From contig JAZHRO010000012.1 in the NCBI GenBank assembly GCA_037157565.1, positions 57,465,501 through 57,529,500 on the forward strand: a stretch of DNA of 64,000 nucleotides, written 5' to 3'. This DNA comes from Thalassia testudinum (lineage: Eukaryota; Streptophyta; Magnoliopsida; Alismatales; Hydrocharitaceae). The translations under genes and the position numbers were made by a program. Positions 33,680 to 45,591 of this stretch are shown in pieces; positions within the stretch are counted from its first letter, which is position 1; every line of letters starts with the position of its first letter. A model generated the notes under the pieces. It made no database searches. It was not told where the DNA came from and saw nothing but the letters and a program-made list of their open reading frames with translations.

Positions 33680-34300
33680 TCAGGCAGACACCTTCACCCT
33701 CTTCGCCGGCGGAGCCTTCTTTGGCGACTTGATCGATTTCACCAACCGCTTCTTCCCCGCCGGCGACTTAGCCGCCACCTTCTTCGCCTTCTTAACGACA
33801 CCCTTCGCCACGACCTTCTTGGCCTTCTTCGCGCCGCCCTCCTTCGCCGCCTTGGCCTTCGCGGGCGCCGCCTTCTTCACCTTCCCAACCGCCGTAGCCT
33901 TTCTGGGGGGCCTTCCCGGGCCCTTGGTCACAGCGGACGTGGCCGGCGCCTTCTTCTCGGGAGCGGCGACCTTGTAGGAGTTCTTGACCCTCACGAGCTT
34001 CTCCGACTTCGCGAAGCGTCGGAGTTGCACGGAGAGCATCTTGCGGAAGTTGGGCTGCAGCTGGGACTTGTACTTGCCCTCCAGGTACTTCGCTATGGCG
34101 ATTTGGCTCGACCCGCTTCTCTCCTTCAGCGCCGTTATGGCCTCCTTTATCATCTGGAAAGAAAAGAAGGGGTAACAGATGGAGTAAGCAAAGCAGGATG
34201 ACCAAGGGATAAGAGCAGGGCAACGTACCTCGAGGTAAGGAGGGTGGAGAGAAGAGGTGATCTTCTTCTCCTTCGAGGGCTTCGCCTGCATGACCGCCAT
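33680..34300 (-). CDS. Linker histone H1 (two exons)
   Basis: Binds nucleosomes and linker DNA in the nucleus and compacts chromatin. Join of exon 1 (34300-34229, 24 codons) and exon 2 (34153-33680), giving 181 residues. The intron (75 nt) has GT...AG ends and falls in phase 0. Residues about 17-86 form the H15 winged-helix globular domain, with SSLHPPYLEMIKEAI and KLVRVKNSYKV. The tail is Lys/Ala/Pro rich with repeated KKAKK and SPKK/SPAGKK motifs and an AT-hook-like GPGRPPRK at 102-109. The N-terminal tail is only about 16 residues, shorter than in major plant H1s, resembling the short or stress-type H1 class (inference). Unspliced reading stays open through the intron, so the longer ORF upstream is not evidence of a longer protein. 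The ATG at 34300 is the first in the exon; a second in-frame ATG is at residue 4. Confidence 0.9.
   Translation of the reverse strand: MAVMQAKPSKEKKITSSLHPPYLEVRCPALIPWSSCFAYSICYPFFSFQMIKEAITALKERSGSSQIAIAKYLEGKYKSQLQPNFRKMLSVQLRRFAKSEKLVRVKNSYKVAAPEKKAPATSAVTKGPGRPPRKATAVGKVKKAAPAKAKAAKEGGAKKAKKVVAKGVVKKAKKVAAKSPAGKKRLVKSIKSPKKAPPAKRVKVSA
34154..34228 (-). other. H1 intron (75 nt, GT-AG)
   Basis: Donor GAG|GTACGT and acceptor TTTCTTTCCAG on the minus strand. Removing it joins PYLE to MIKEAI, the normal H15 sequence context. Confidence 0.85.
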
Positions 34301-34388
34301 CAGTGCTGTAACACGACACAGTGGAGGAGTTCGGAGTTGGAGACAGAGAGAGAGAGGGGTGGGATCGAATGGTGGGAAGGGGTGGGGG

Positions 34389-34407
34389 TATATATATAAA
34401 TATATAT
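34389..34407 (-). promoter_or_regulatory. TATA region of the H1 promoter
   Basis: TATATATATAAATATATAT about 90-105 bp upstream of the H1 ATG, followed by a pyrimidine-rich leader (CT-rich, on the minus strand) typical of plant 5' UTRs. Confidence 0.65.
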
Positions 34408-34447
34408 CTGTGTGTGTGTGTTTGTGTGGGGTGGGGATGGGTGTTGG

Positions 34448-34455
34448 ACACGTGG
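34448..34455. promoter_or_regulatory. ABRE/G-box (ACACGTGG) upstream of H1
   Basis: CACGTG core about 150 bp before the H1 ATG and about 45 bp upstream of the TATA region. ACACGTGG is the abscisic-acid response element bound by bZIP factors; known for drought-inducible H1 genes. Function here is inferred. Confidence 0.5.
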
Positions 34456-34479
34456 ATAGGTGTGATTGGTGTGCAGTTG

Positions 34480-36094
34480 GGAGTGTGGATTGTGGGGATG
34501 GGGCCGTTGGATGGAACGGGATCAACGGATGGAGACGTGGGGAGGATCGGGGATGGCAGGTTGGATTTTGGGGACAATACACCTCGTGTTGGACTGGCGG
34601 GCAAAAAAAGGTTGGAAAGGGAAATTGGAAAAATTTTCGAGGGTGGTTTTCTTTCTTTCTTTTTTTTTGTTTTTCCAAGGGATGGCGTATTATTATGGAA
34701 GAGAAATTTACGGGTGCGGGTCTTTTTTTTTTTTTTGGTCGTGGATTCGAGAACATGTTCAAATTTGATGTTTCCCGATTCCATTTGGTATATTATGAAT
34801 CGTGATATATGTCATGTAATATTTTCGATTCATAGGTAAAAAAGTTTATATATCCCTTGTCTAAGGCGTACACGAAGCTTATATCTGTTTAAGCTGCTGG
34901 CAACGATCATTTCGTGCTAGAAGAATTTTGTAGAAAAATGGGTAATTTTTTTATTTCGTTAAACATGGATAATCATATTAGATAAAGCAAATGTAAAATT
35001 ACTTTGGCTTTGCATTTTATGGGATTGTGTTAAATCAAGAATCAATTGAGAACTTTAATACAACTGATACTATTGGAAGGACGTGATCTGAAACCTTCCT
35101 TTGGCGAACGGAGCCATGATGATTTGAGCATAATACGTATGAAGCATTATGCATGTAAAAAAGAAAACACAGGGCAAAAAACAGAGAAATTATTCTGCAA
35201 GCTTGACTTTTTAATAATTTCGTTCACAACGACTTAGAGATTATTGAGCTAAATTTTAGAAAAATATGAAACCTTCCAAAGATATAATTTTGTAAAAATA
35301 AATTTAGAAGAGAAGTAAGTTATTAGAAAAATTAGCTTCTAACCAACTTAGCTAAGTTTTAATTTGAACTTCAACACGAGTTGTGACCTAGCTCGAAAGT
35401 TGAGTTAGTTGTTTTAATTGTTGCTAACTCTTTACCCAACTTGCAAGTTGAGTTCTAACTTGACTTGCAATTTCACTGGAAATGAATTTGAGTATTGGGT
35501 GGAGAGGCAAGCTAGTCGTTTTAGGTGCTTTTAGTGGACAAATTAGCTAATCAATTTTGGATTTCTACTCGAGATGGTGGCACCTTATCTCGGCCAACAA
35601 AGAGTTTACTTTGCCTTTGGATTGGGATGACTCCCTCTTGGGCCTCATTTGGGCTCATTCATTTTATGGCTCGACTTCTAGTAGTCTTGGCTTTCTATCC
35701 TCTATCAACTGCCCCACTCTCAAAACTTACTACGTGAACTATGAGCGCAAACTACCTTTTTTTATTTTTTAAGGTATCCACTTTGCCCCAACAACCACCA
35801 CTAGGCCTTGCTGAGGGGTAGGTTCTTTGCTACCGCCTCTGTCCCTTTTGTCAGCTGGTGGGGGGAGAGGGGGAGGCTATGTTGTTTTAGCAATCTACCT
35901 ACTTGGTTAGTCAACCAATGCCCCTTTGAACTTGCCCCTTATATACACTTGGTGGATTTTCACCACTTGTAATATTGCTAGTAGGGCAGATGGTGGCCAA
36001 CCATCACCTCACGCCTTCCATACGTGATGATTGGCCTAATGACATGACTATGTGAAATGACCCCAACATGGATTTTTGGGTTGACCTCGGGGGC
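34480..36094. other. Distal H1 upstream sequence and unassigned DNA
   Basis: 34480-34850 is promoter-distal DNA of H1 with G and T runs. 34850-36094 holds no recognised gene. The ORF pair at 35525-35772 has no domain I can name. The right end leads into a LTR-like sequence starting TGTCGCAACA. Confidence 0.35.
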
Positions 36095-38220
36095 TGTCGC
36101 AACATTTCCTAGTCCCTAGGGTGGTATCTATAATTTTCATGTGTCCAAATAACCACATGAGAGTTGTTTGGTAAATTTTTGGACTTGGCAGGTTTTTTTC
36201 TCAATTTCCACGCACTAAAGACCACACCCTAAGGCCTATGTTAATTTCTAAGACCTTTTGGGGCTTCTATGAAATTTCTGCATGAAGAGAGAGCACGGAG
36301 GGACCCTAACGTGTTTTATTCTCCACGTTGGGGTGCTGGGTATAAATTTTGCACCCCTAAGTTAAGGGGTGAAGGGGTTCCCACACAAAAGGTCTAAAAC
36401 GTAGGCTAAAATTCCTAAGCTTACCCAGCCCCACCTAAAACCCTACCCCCCAACCTTATAAAACCAAACCCACGCCTCATGTTCTACTCCCTCATCATCC
36501 ATTTTCAACCTCAGGTGTCTCACAGACCACCTCGAAATCGCGAGACAAAGGGAGAGAAGGGTCCACCCTCGACCGTGCGCACAGCAGGTCACGACACCCA
36601 AGTTGTGTGGGGAACAAGAGTGAGGCGTGACCCCACTCACAAGCGCACACACATAGCAAGGAAACAGTGAGAGTTACGACCTCGACCTGTGTGCCATGTG
36701 TGAGTGACAATCAAGGAGCGAGGCGCGAGGCTGCCGCAAGCACGAGACGTGAGGCTGCAAGGAGTGAGGCGCGAGGCGACAGGTGCGGGCACCCTGGGCG
36801 AGGCGTGCGTAGGCGTCGAAGCTTGTCGATGCATGGGGAGCTATATGCGCACACAGGTCGAGGCATGTGGTTGTGTGGGGAGCTGTGCACGGGCAGGCTT
36901 TGAGGCACGTAGTGCATGTGGAAGGACAAGTTTCAAACATCCAGAAGGCCATGTAGATGTCCAGAGTGCCACATAGACGACTGGAATGAGCATCGAACGT
37001 CCGGGGGGAACGTGTGATGGTTGTGCGGGTCTCGAGGTGTGTTTAAGACATCTGAGGTGATCGTCGGACGTCTGAAAGAGGTGTGAGGCGATCTCTATTG
37101 CGAGAGGGGTCGGTTCAGCCTCTCTATTGCGAGAGGCAACTTAGACTCCAGTTCAAGTGAACTAGGGAGATTTTTGATCGGTTCAGGGCTCAAATGGAGT
37201 CTGTTTTTCATAAAACTGGTATCGTTGCAAATCTAGGAGAATTTCCCACTTTTTGAAGTCTATTTCATTGCATTTTGAGTCTGTTAAGCCTCCTGAAAAA
37301 TCTGATTTAATCACCTGATGTCCGTTGGGACGTTAAGTTGACACAGGTCTCGAGTTCGGGGCGGGTGCGGGACCTGCAAGGACGTCCGGATTAGTTCCTC
37401 ATGCCCCCATATCTTTCGTACACCTAGGTAGAGTGGTCAACCCTATGCCTATTAACATTATTATTTCAGAATTTGAATGCATGCTATGCCTAGACAATTA
37501 AGGAGTTATTAATTTCTGAACTGTCAACTATGAGTTGAATTGCCGAATGCATACCCCTTATGAAAACACATATGTCCTAATTTCTAAATTATGAGCTTTA
37601 GAAGTCTTATACACGTGAGAAATGATTTGATACTTGTTTTAAAATAATAATAAACTCCAGCGGTTGAGACAAAGGCCTATTACCTATAATGTATCTATTA
37701 GTCTGCCTCATGACGAAACTTAAATATGTATGGTAGTGCATATTACTTGCTAATACATGAAACAGATTTATTTCAAATTAGGATTATGCATGAAACTTAA
37801 GGTAATTTAGAATGGTCAATTTTCTATTGTGGTGAGACTCTGAGAACATTGGGTTGTTGCACATGTTTATGAGATACGACCTTTGGTGGGGGATGAGCTA
37901 GCCCTTGAGTACACATGTGCCGACGAGAGCTGATCGTTTTGCACTGCAAGGAGTGAGTTGGCTTTCTTGAGTAGGGACACAAAGCAGCCTTGGCTTCTCT
38001 GCACCAACTACTGCTGGGCCCACGGGACAACCGAGATAGTCGGGCGAGGGTATACAAACTGGTGAAGGGCGCGGCCTCTGTTCTATTTTGTGCTATACAA
38101 CTTAGAACATACCTTTTAGCGAAAATGACTGACTGCTTGCCTGTGCAGGGTAGCCACCCATGTGTTTATCACATGTGCCGTAGTCACCTCTACGTCACGC
38201 TTATGACCCGAGGGTGTTTA
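36095..38220 (+). repeat. Divergent Tekay-like LTR (Tek-E), truncated
   Basis: Starts TGTCGCAACA, has TATAAAA at 36457-36463, GACGTC-like sites (36950-37080), a segment ending CACCTAGGTAGAGTGG that matches the Tekay leader block ACAGGTAGAGTGG, and from 37860 to 38210 blocks colinear with the Tekay LTR (for example ACTGACTGCTTGCC and GTGCCGTAGTCACC). It stops where the Athila-like LTR begins at 38221. The start is tentative. Confidence 0.6.
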
Positions 38221-40573
38221 TGATGAGAACACCATCATGAGCCATAACTAGCTCAATTTGGTCTGATAAAGTTAATAAAAGCTCCTACATAACCATCAAA
38301 GGATCATATAAGCATAATGTTCTATTTTGAGAAGATAAGAAATTAGGGTTATTTCTGCAATTTTAACAACATTTCACAACTACAGAATAACCACGAGGTA
38401 TTCTAGGGGCTAATTGAAGATCAAATGATCATAAATGTTTAAAAAGAGGGTCAATGCAGAAAGAAACAGGTTTTCAAGCGTTTTGATAATTAATGGACAT
38501 CTAAAATCCTAAAAATAGACCTGCTTAATAAACCGAGGTTATGATCAGGATAAAATTTACCTAAACCTTCTAAGAATCATATAACAATATTTTCTAAGGT
38601 TTGGTACCTTAAATTTGACCAATGGAACCCATTTTGACCAAAAATAGGGTCTTAAACGGATAATTGCCCTAATTTGTCAAGCCTGGTCAAAACCCAAAAC
38701 CTAACTTCACCATTAGATTCCTTGGTTCAAATTAGGTTTGTATCAAAATTTGGGCCCAATCAAAGTCCATCTAGACCAAGTTTGCATTTTGGTCCTCTCA
38801 GACTTATTTTCTCTCTTATAGCCCCTCAGGTTTTGAAAAATTTACAAAATGCCCCCTATATTTATCTTCGTTCCTTGCAGTTGGGTTCCTACAAGCATTG
38901 CAGGTGTGAACTTAAAGAGGCCGAGCTTCAATCAAGGATTCCTTCCTGATTTCTTGGTCAATCTCTTCCGAATTTGGAAGGGAGACTCCTAAGGAGATCC
39001 TTTTCATTTTAGACCGCATCTCGACCTCTGATTCTTGTCCAAAAGTTCATGCGAATTCTTGAAAACTCCTAAACCTACACCACGAAATCCGAGCTCTCCA
39101 AGCTTGGAGACTAGCCCAATGGTCTATAAAAGACCCTCATAGACAACCTCACCTCTTTAGCAAGTTTTGGCCTCAGAAAAGTCCTCCTCCTCCTCCAGCC
39201 ACCTCCACACCTTGCTTCGGCAACCTTCTTTACTCTCCTCGTCCAGCCATCCAACAATCAAATTGGATAGCCTATTGCCTTCCTCTCCTCGTCGCGTGCC
39301 TCTCCAATCAAAGAGAGGGCGTCCCCCTACCTCTTTCCTTGTTGTCGTCTCACCGCCCTCTTCATCTTCTTCGGCTCTGGTCAACCACAACCAGAGCTCT
39401 CTGCCCCTCTACTTCATCCCTAAGTCCCACTATCCCGTTCTCTCCCTCTCTACAATATTCTTTGTCACTCACACTCCAACTCAACCACCGCACCACCCTC
39501 CAGCACTTCATCTTTTTCACGGCCGGCTGAACTCCGGCAAGCTTGCCCAACCTCCATAAACGACCAAACCACCTCGAGTCGACTCCACGAGCTTTGCAAT
39601 TTCACGCTCGACTAAACCCCCCAAGAAATTGAGGGGTTCACACACTACATCCATCCACCGACCACCCCCTCCCTCACACACCTTCGCTAACTTCGCTACA
39701 CCACCACATGCACCTCTACTCCACGAAAACACCTTCATTGCACTCGTTGCACTACGGCAAACCTTCTAAACTTGTTTAGATGGACCGTAAGGCCATTTTT
39801 GTGTTTAAGGTTCTCCGCTGGGCAACCACCACCGCCACCATCTTCTCCGGTGTGTTCTTCACCTCTAAGCTTCGAATCAACCTACTACAGCTCTTGATCG
39901 ACGTGACCCCAAGTCCTGAAGCCCCTCAGGTACTCAATTGAAGGCCCCGACCTCGTCTACTACTCCAATTGAAGGAGGTCATCCCGCTGCCTTCATGCGA
40001 AGACTAAGCGGACATTTAATCCCACATCAGCACCTAACAGAGTAGTTACGGGAGAAATATTGATTTCCTTCCCCCAAACCCTCGCCCAAGACACGGGAGT
40101 CGGGTCCCCACGCACGCCCAACGCATGCCTCGCCCACATTCACGCCATGGGGTTTTGGCCAGATCCGGTTACCCACCTATTTACCCGATTAGAGATCCGA
40201 TTGAGCAGGTTTCTAAGAGAGAAGAGAAGAAAAAGAGAGAGAGGGGTGGGGGGGGGTTTGCCTTCAGCTGTGCCCTCTCTACACTTAGTCATTGGGAGGC
40301 CCTTCGTGCCTCTGTGTTGTGCCTCTACTTGAGGCTTGAAGAGAGGAAGAGAGGACCTTGAGCCTCTACTGGTTAAGGCATCTGAGCGTCCTATCTGTTG
40401 TCTGATTTCGTTGGTTCTGTATTCTTATGGCTATATTGGTTGCTTACTGATGTGTAAGAATTGGTTGATCATTACTGTTCAATTATTTGAGAATTATTGT
40501 GAGCATAATTAGAGAGGTAATTAGTGATTTAAATCACCATTTTACTCCATTCTTTTTACACCTTGACATTAAT

Positions 40574-40648
<75 letters not shown>

Positions 40649-40819
40649 ATTCTTACTTGCTCATATTTGTGGTGATATTGTGATCTTTGAGATTAATTAC
40701 AACACTTGCTCCCTGCATTTGCCTCGGACTTCATTCGAGTTATAAATTTTATTTATTTTAGAGCGATTTCGACTTATACTATGATGCATCTTTTAAAACA
40801 TCGACTTCGCACATTAACA
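38221..40819 (+). repeat. Athila-like LTR, plus orientation (Ath-F, 2599 bp)
   Basis: Starts TGATGAGAACACC. U3 blocks match 1-590, 30503-31732 and 51800-52753 in reverse orientation. TATAAAAG at 39125-39132. The distal part matches 11604-12993, 50030-51200 and 63014-64000. Ends CATTAACA. Flanks GTTTA and ATTAG do not match, and no PBS follows, so it is either an old solo LTR or a truncated end. The minus-strand and plus-strand ORFs at 39157-39738 are low-complexity leader sequence. Confidence 0.7.
40579..40645. repeat. (TA)33 microsatellite
   Basis: Uninterrupted TA dinucleotides inside the distal part of the Ath-F LTR; the other copies of the LTR lack it. Confidence 0.97.
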
Positions 40820-40837
40820 ATTAGATCGGGTCACCTC

Positions 40838-42493
40838 TGTAGATTCCTACGGGAGGGGGTAAGATATGAGTGATGCGAAAAAGAAGCGGAAATAAAATAG
40901 ACAATCTCACAACAAGTAATCAATCACAAATACACAAAGATTTTTAGGGGGAAGCCCAAACCCAGGTAAAAACCTCCATCTAAACCTCTCGGTTTATGAT
41001 TTTTCGATCGACCTAGTCGATCAAATCCACCAATGTACTACTTAAAAGAGGATACTACAACCTCTTACAACCACACTAATTTATACGAGGGTAGTGTACC
41101 TCAAACCCCTCCTCTTTACAAAGAGTATTTAGTCTTGCGAAGAAGATGGGAATTCGCAAGGTGAATATCCAACCAAAGACAATAAAATAACAACAATCCT
41201 ATATAGCCACAAAGATTAAAATCTAGCTACTATAGGAGTTAGGAAACTTCCCTTTGGTGGAAGTGCGTCGGCTTAACGATGCGGGAGAGTGAACCATGCG
41301 ACGGCACAACTGCACTCTTGTATGCAACAATGGGAGAGCAGGTGCATGACTGGGATGGCGCTCTCAAGATGTAGACTAAGGCTTGCGAGAGCTAGTACTT
41401 TTTCTACTTCTCTTGGACACACAAGATGTGGAAATGCTAATGCTTGGTGTGTCTTTGCAAGGTAAAAGTACTTCTCTATTTATAGAGGGCCTAGGAAGGC
41501 TTTGGAAGGCTTTGGAAGCCTTAGGTAGCCGTTAGGGATCATCCCAAGGCAAATCAAGCCGTAATCAGAATCATTAATGATTCTGACAGGGTCATCAGAT
41601 GTTTGGGAAAAGTATCAGACGACTAGAAGTCACTCTTAAGACGTCTGGAAACTAAATCTAACGTCTAATCCTAAACGGGTTTCCTTACTGACTTGAGTCA
41701 GACCTAAACAGGGTTCTAGTGTAAGTTGGTCAGACGATAGGTTGGACGTCTGGAAACCTAATTAATTGTGGGAATGGATTTACCAAGGTACAAACAGTTA
41801 GATCCCTCAAGAGAAGTGATTTTGGCTTAATCGAGGGCTAACGTTCACTCATCAGACGTCTGAGGTCCTCTAAGGACGTCTGATAGAAGATCAATGGTCG
41901 TTTCTCAACGATTATATTCTTTAGCCAACGTTCCACTAAGTTGACATCTAGCAACGTCATCAGACGACTAAAGGCTGGTCGTCTGAAATCAACAGACAAA
42001 AGGCTCTAAGTCCAGCTTAAGTGTTTGAACATCTGATTCAACATTCGAACGTCTTAAAGTCCAAGATCAGACGTCTAATTTTCAAATTGGATGTCTGATC
42101 AGGCTGTCTAAAGCCTATCTTGATTTTCTAAGTTTTCTATGAGTTGTCTAAGTGTTGTAGGGTTTAGAAGGTGTTCATAGGACTATAGATTAGATACTTT
42201 GAGGCTCTTTAACATATATCTAGACACAAAAAATAAAAAGCAAAAGAATTACAATAGAATACATGAATATAGTATCTACCATATTCTTCATCTCCTTCCT
42301 TCTTCAAGCTTTCGCTTCGAGCAAAGCTCCTCCTCCAACGAGCTCCTCCAATCCACCATGGATGCAATCTCTGAGGTCCTTCACACTTGTATCCATTTGC
42401 AATTATCCTAAAATTTAAACTCAAATGCAAATGTTAAAACACAAGTATTTTGTTATCATCAAAATTGACGATCGTGGTGTCCCTGCACCAACA
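40838..42493 (-). repeat. SIRE-type Ty1/copia LTR (Sir-K 3' LTR)
   Basis: On the minus strand begins TGTTGGTGCAGGGACACC right after the polypurine tract and ends GAATCTACA at 40838. It is homologous throughout to the plus-strand LTR at 43868-45591 (for example GATTTTGATGATAACAAAAT and AACCGAGAGGTTTAG). It carries several CAGACGTCTG-type sites at 41590-42110. Confidence 0.8.
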
Positions 42494-42989
42494 ATCTCCC
42501 CCTTTTTGATGATGACAAAGCAATAAATAATAATCCATCAAATCCTCCCCTTTTTTGACATTATCAAAAATGTATCACAAATTTTAATTATCCTATACTC
42601 TCCCTTAAGCCATGCTCTTCTAATTTCATCTTTTTTATAAAACAAGATAGCTATGTTATTATCTCCCCTTTCTAAAGGCAATGTAGCTATGTTATTTTTA
42701 AAACCTCCCCCTTAATGATGGACAAATAGCTCATCAATTTTAAACTCTCCCTATCTACATGCTATTATCAAAAAAATAGGGTTTAGAGTGTACTTCCCTT
42801 ACCATGGCCAATAGAATGGCCCAAATAGAGGTGGACGCCAAACTGGATGGGGCTCCCATCCAAAGCTTGGAGGTCCGGGCATCGGCGCCGGTCTCCAATC
42901 GGGCGGTCAATGCGAGATGACTTGGTTATTTGTTTGTCGTCTCGTCGGTCTCCTCTTCTCCTTCCTCAATCTACTTCTTGATCCTCCCA
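42494..42989 (-). other. Sir-K polypurine tract and 3' non-coding remnant
   Basis: AAAAAGGGGGAGAT on the minus strand at 42494-42507, preceded by TTTGTCATCATC: the standard SIRE-lineage 3' signature. The rest to 42989 is T/C-rich remnant with no pol domain, so the pol gene has been deleted. Confidence 0.75.
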
Positions 42990-43900
42990 ATTCGAGTTAA
43001 CCATTCTTCATCTTGTAATTCCAATTCTTGATGTTGAAATCTTTGCAACCTGCAAAACAAGAGTCTAACTGACTTTTCGGTATCAGCTTGGATTCGGATG
43101 TGTTAGTTGGTCTCCTTGAAGGAGATCATTTCTGAACTTTAGGACTATTGCTAACTCTATTTAACAAATTTTCAGAATTCTTCCTAAGACATGCAAGCTC
43201 ATCTTCTATAACATGCATCTTGATTTTTAAGCTAGAGATTTCAGTTTTTATACTGATGTTCTCCTCAATTAATTTACTATTTTCAATGATTTGTTTATTA
43301 TTTTCTAACAAGTCATCCTTTTCAAAAGTATTAGAACTAGAACTAATTTATAGATCTTTAAGTTGAATCTCTAATCTTTCATTCTCAGATTTTAAAAAAC
43401 TAAGATTCTTTTTAATGTTCATGTTTTCTATTTTAAGTAACATACTAAGTTCATATAACTCATCAAAGGCATCTTGTAGTTCAGAATTTCCCTCATCATT
43501 GCCGTCGTCACTTTTGCTATCACTCACCATGGTCATGAAGCCCATGCAAGCGATTTCTTCTTCGGGATTTTCTTCTTCTTCCGAGCTCAAGTCCTCCCAA
43601 GTAGCTTGGAACGCCTTCTTCTTGTATTTCTTCTCCTTCTCCTTCTTCTTCTCCTTCTTGAGAAGAGGGCACTCGGGTCGAAATGCCCTTTTTCGTTGCA
43701 ATGGTAGCAACCTATCGAACTTTCCCTCTTTTCCATCTTCTTTTCTCTCTTTAAATCCCTACAAAACTTGAAAAATTTTTTAAGTAAAATCTTAAAGTCC
43801 TCACATCGGAACTTACCTTGGTGTCCGAAGCGACTTTGAAGGCGAGAGTCTTCCTTGGCTTTGGTTCTGGTGCGATCGTTGATTTTGATGATAACAAAAT
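42990..43900 (-). pseudogene. SIRE-type gag remnant with frameshift in the zinc knuckle
   Basis: Gag of a Ty1/copia SIRE-lineage element on the minus strand. The first half of a CCHC knuckle, CYHCNEKGHF, is in one frame and the second half, RPECPLLKK, in another, so a 1-nt indel near 43680 breaks it. After that come a Lys-rich run, an acidic EEEENPEEE segment and coiled-coil heptads (for example LLKIENMNIKKNLSFLKSENERL; then 43311-43126), as in SIRE gag C-termini. The N-terminal core of gag is missing, cut where the plus-strand LTR begins at 43868. No protease, integrase or RT follows. Confidence 0.75.
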
Positions 43901-45591
43901 GCTTGGTATTTAACATTTGCATTTGAGTTTAATTTTTTTCATGAATAATGCAAATGAGATCAAGTGTGAAGGAACTCAAGCTCATATCCATGGCAGATTG
44001 GAGGAGCTTGATGGAGGTACAGAAGAGACGGAGCTTTGTGTGAAGCGAAAGCATGAAGAACAAGAAGAATAGGATAAATGTCCTTTTATCATTATTTTTG
44101 TACTCTTTATTTATTTACTCGTTTACTTTTCTTAAATTCATTGTTAAAGACCCCAAAGAGAAATACCTTTAGTCCTAAAAATACTTACACTACCTTAGAA
44201 TACTTAGACATTCTTAGATAATCTTAGAAAATTAAAATAAGCTTCAGACAACCTAATCAAACGTCCAATCTGGGCTTCAGACGTTTAATATTGAACTTTA
44301 AGACGGCTGATAGTTTGTACAGACGTCTAAACACTTACGCTGAAAACATAAAGTTTGTGACTATTATTTCAGACAACCAACCTATAGTCCAAACGACTTA
44401 GAAGACATTTGATGACCTCGACAAACGTCTAATTAGAGGATCATTGGTCTGTTAGAAGAATATCTTCGAGGATTATCTTATGATTATATTTATTATTTTC
44501 AAACGTCCAGAGAGCCTCCCAAACATCTGATAAAGAGACATTAGGCTAGATCTGACCAAAATCAAATTCTGTCAGACCTTATGACCGTTAGCTTCTCGGC
44601 AAATCAATTCTCGCAGAGTCCTTTAGTCCCAGATGTCCAGACCTTATGATAGACATCCAGTCTGTCGTCTGACCCTTAAGATCTAGAACCCTATTTGGAT
44701 CTAGTCAAAACAAGAACGAACCTGCCTATTATTAGATGTCCAATTTTATCGGCAGACCTCTTATAATGGCAAATCAGACGTCCGCTTAGATCCTTATTTA
44801 GATCCAGTAGAATCAGGGACTCTAACCCTTTAGAGCAGACGCCCAAAATATGCATCAAATGTCAAACCAGATGTCCAAAACATTAGACTCTGATAACTCT
44901 CTCAGAGTCATTATGATTGTTATTTCTACCTTATTTGCCTTGGATTTGATTCCAACGGCTATAAGCCCTCTCCAAGGCCTTCTTGAACATTCTTAGGACC
45001 TCTATCAATAGGAGAAGACCCTTTCTAAGCAAAACACACGTTGAGAAACTACTTCCATACCTTTTGTGTCCATGAAGAGAAAGATCAAAGAAGAAGTGCT
45101 CTTGCTCTCAAAGCTTCCAATCAAGAGCACCATTACTCTGCGCAATCACACCTACACACTTCCTATCAAGGGGAGATTTCTTACCTATAGTAGTATAGCC
45201 TTATATTTACTTTGTGGCCTTATAAGTATTTGTTTTTCCTTCCTTCTATTTTTGGTTGGGTATTCGCTTTACGAATTTCCATCTCCTTCGCAAAATAAAA
45301 TACTCCTCGTGGGAAGGAGGGTTTGAGGTACACTATTCTTGGTTGTAAAGTAGTGTGATTGTAAGAGATTGAACTACCCTTGTTTAAGTAATTTGGTTAA
45401 TGGATTTGATCAACTAGGTCGATCGGGAAATCCTAAACCGAGAGGTTTAGGTGTTGGTTTTTACTCGAGTTTGGATTTTCACCTAAAAATCTATTATGTC
45501 ATTTGTGAGATTACTTATTTGTGATTGTTGATTTATATTTCGCATAATTTGTTTATTACGCTTGATCTCACCCCCTCCATCAGAATCTACA
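43868..45591 (+). repeat. SIRE-type LTR, plus orientation (Sir-L)
   Basis: Homologous in reverse orientation to 40838-42493. Starts near TGGTGCGATCG, ends GAATCTACA. Contains CAGACGTCTA-type sites at 44270-44880. No PBS follows and flanks do not form a clean duplication, so it is a solo or truncated LTR. Confidence 0.75.

Noticed and set aside
33389..34201. 270-residue plus-strand ORF over the histone gene
   Set aside because: Antisense of the Lys/Ala-rich H1 exon; composition (Arg/Leu) is that of a shadow frame.
33792..34784. Long minus-strand ORF 33792-34784 and the 360-residue ORF 33680-34762 suggesting a longer H1
   Set aside because: The open frame runs through the promoter, leader and intron by chance; the TATA position, the first ATG at 34300 and the GT-AG join support the short protein.
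36637..36976. Several overlapping Cys/Arg-rich ORFs at 36637-36976
   Set aside because: GC-rich part of the Tek-E LTR read in multiple frames on both strands; no domain or conservation seen.
40487..40675. ORF of repeated Ile-Tyr at 40487-40675 and 40563-40745
   Set aside because: Reads through the (TA)33 microsatellite.
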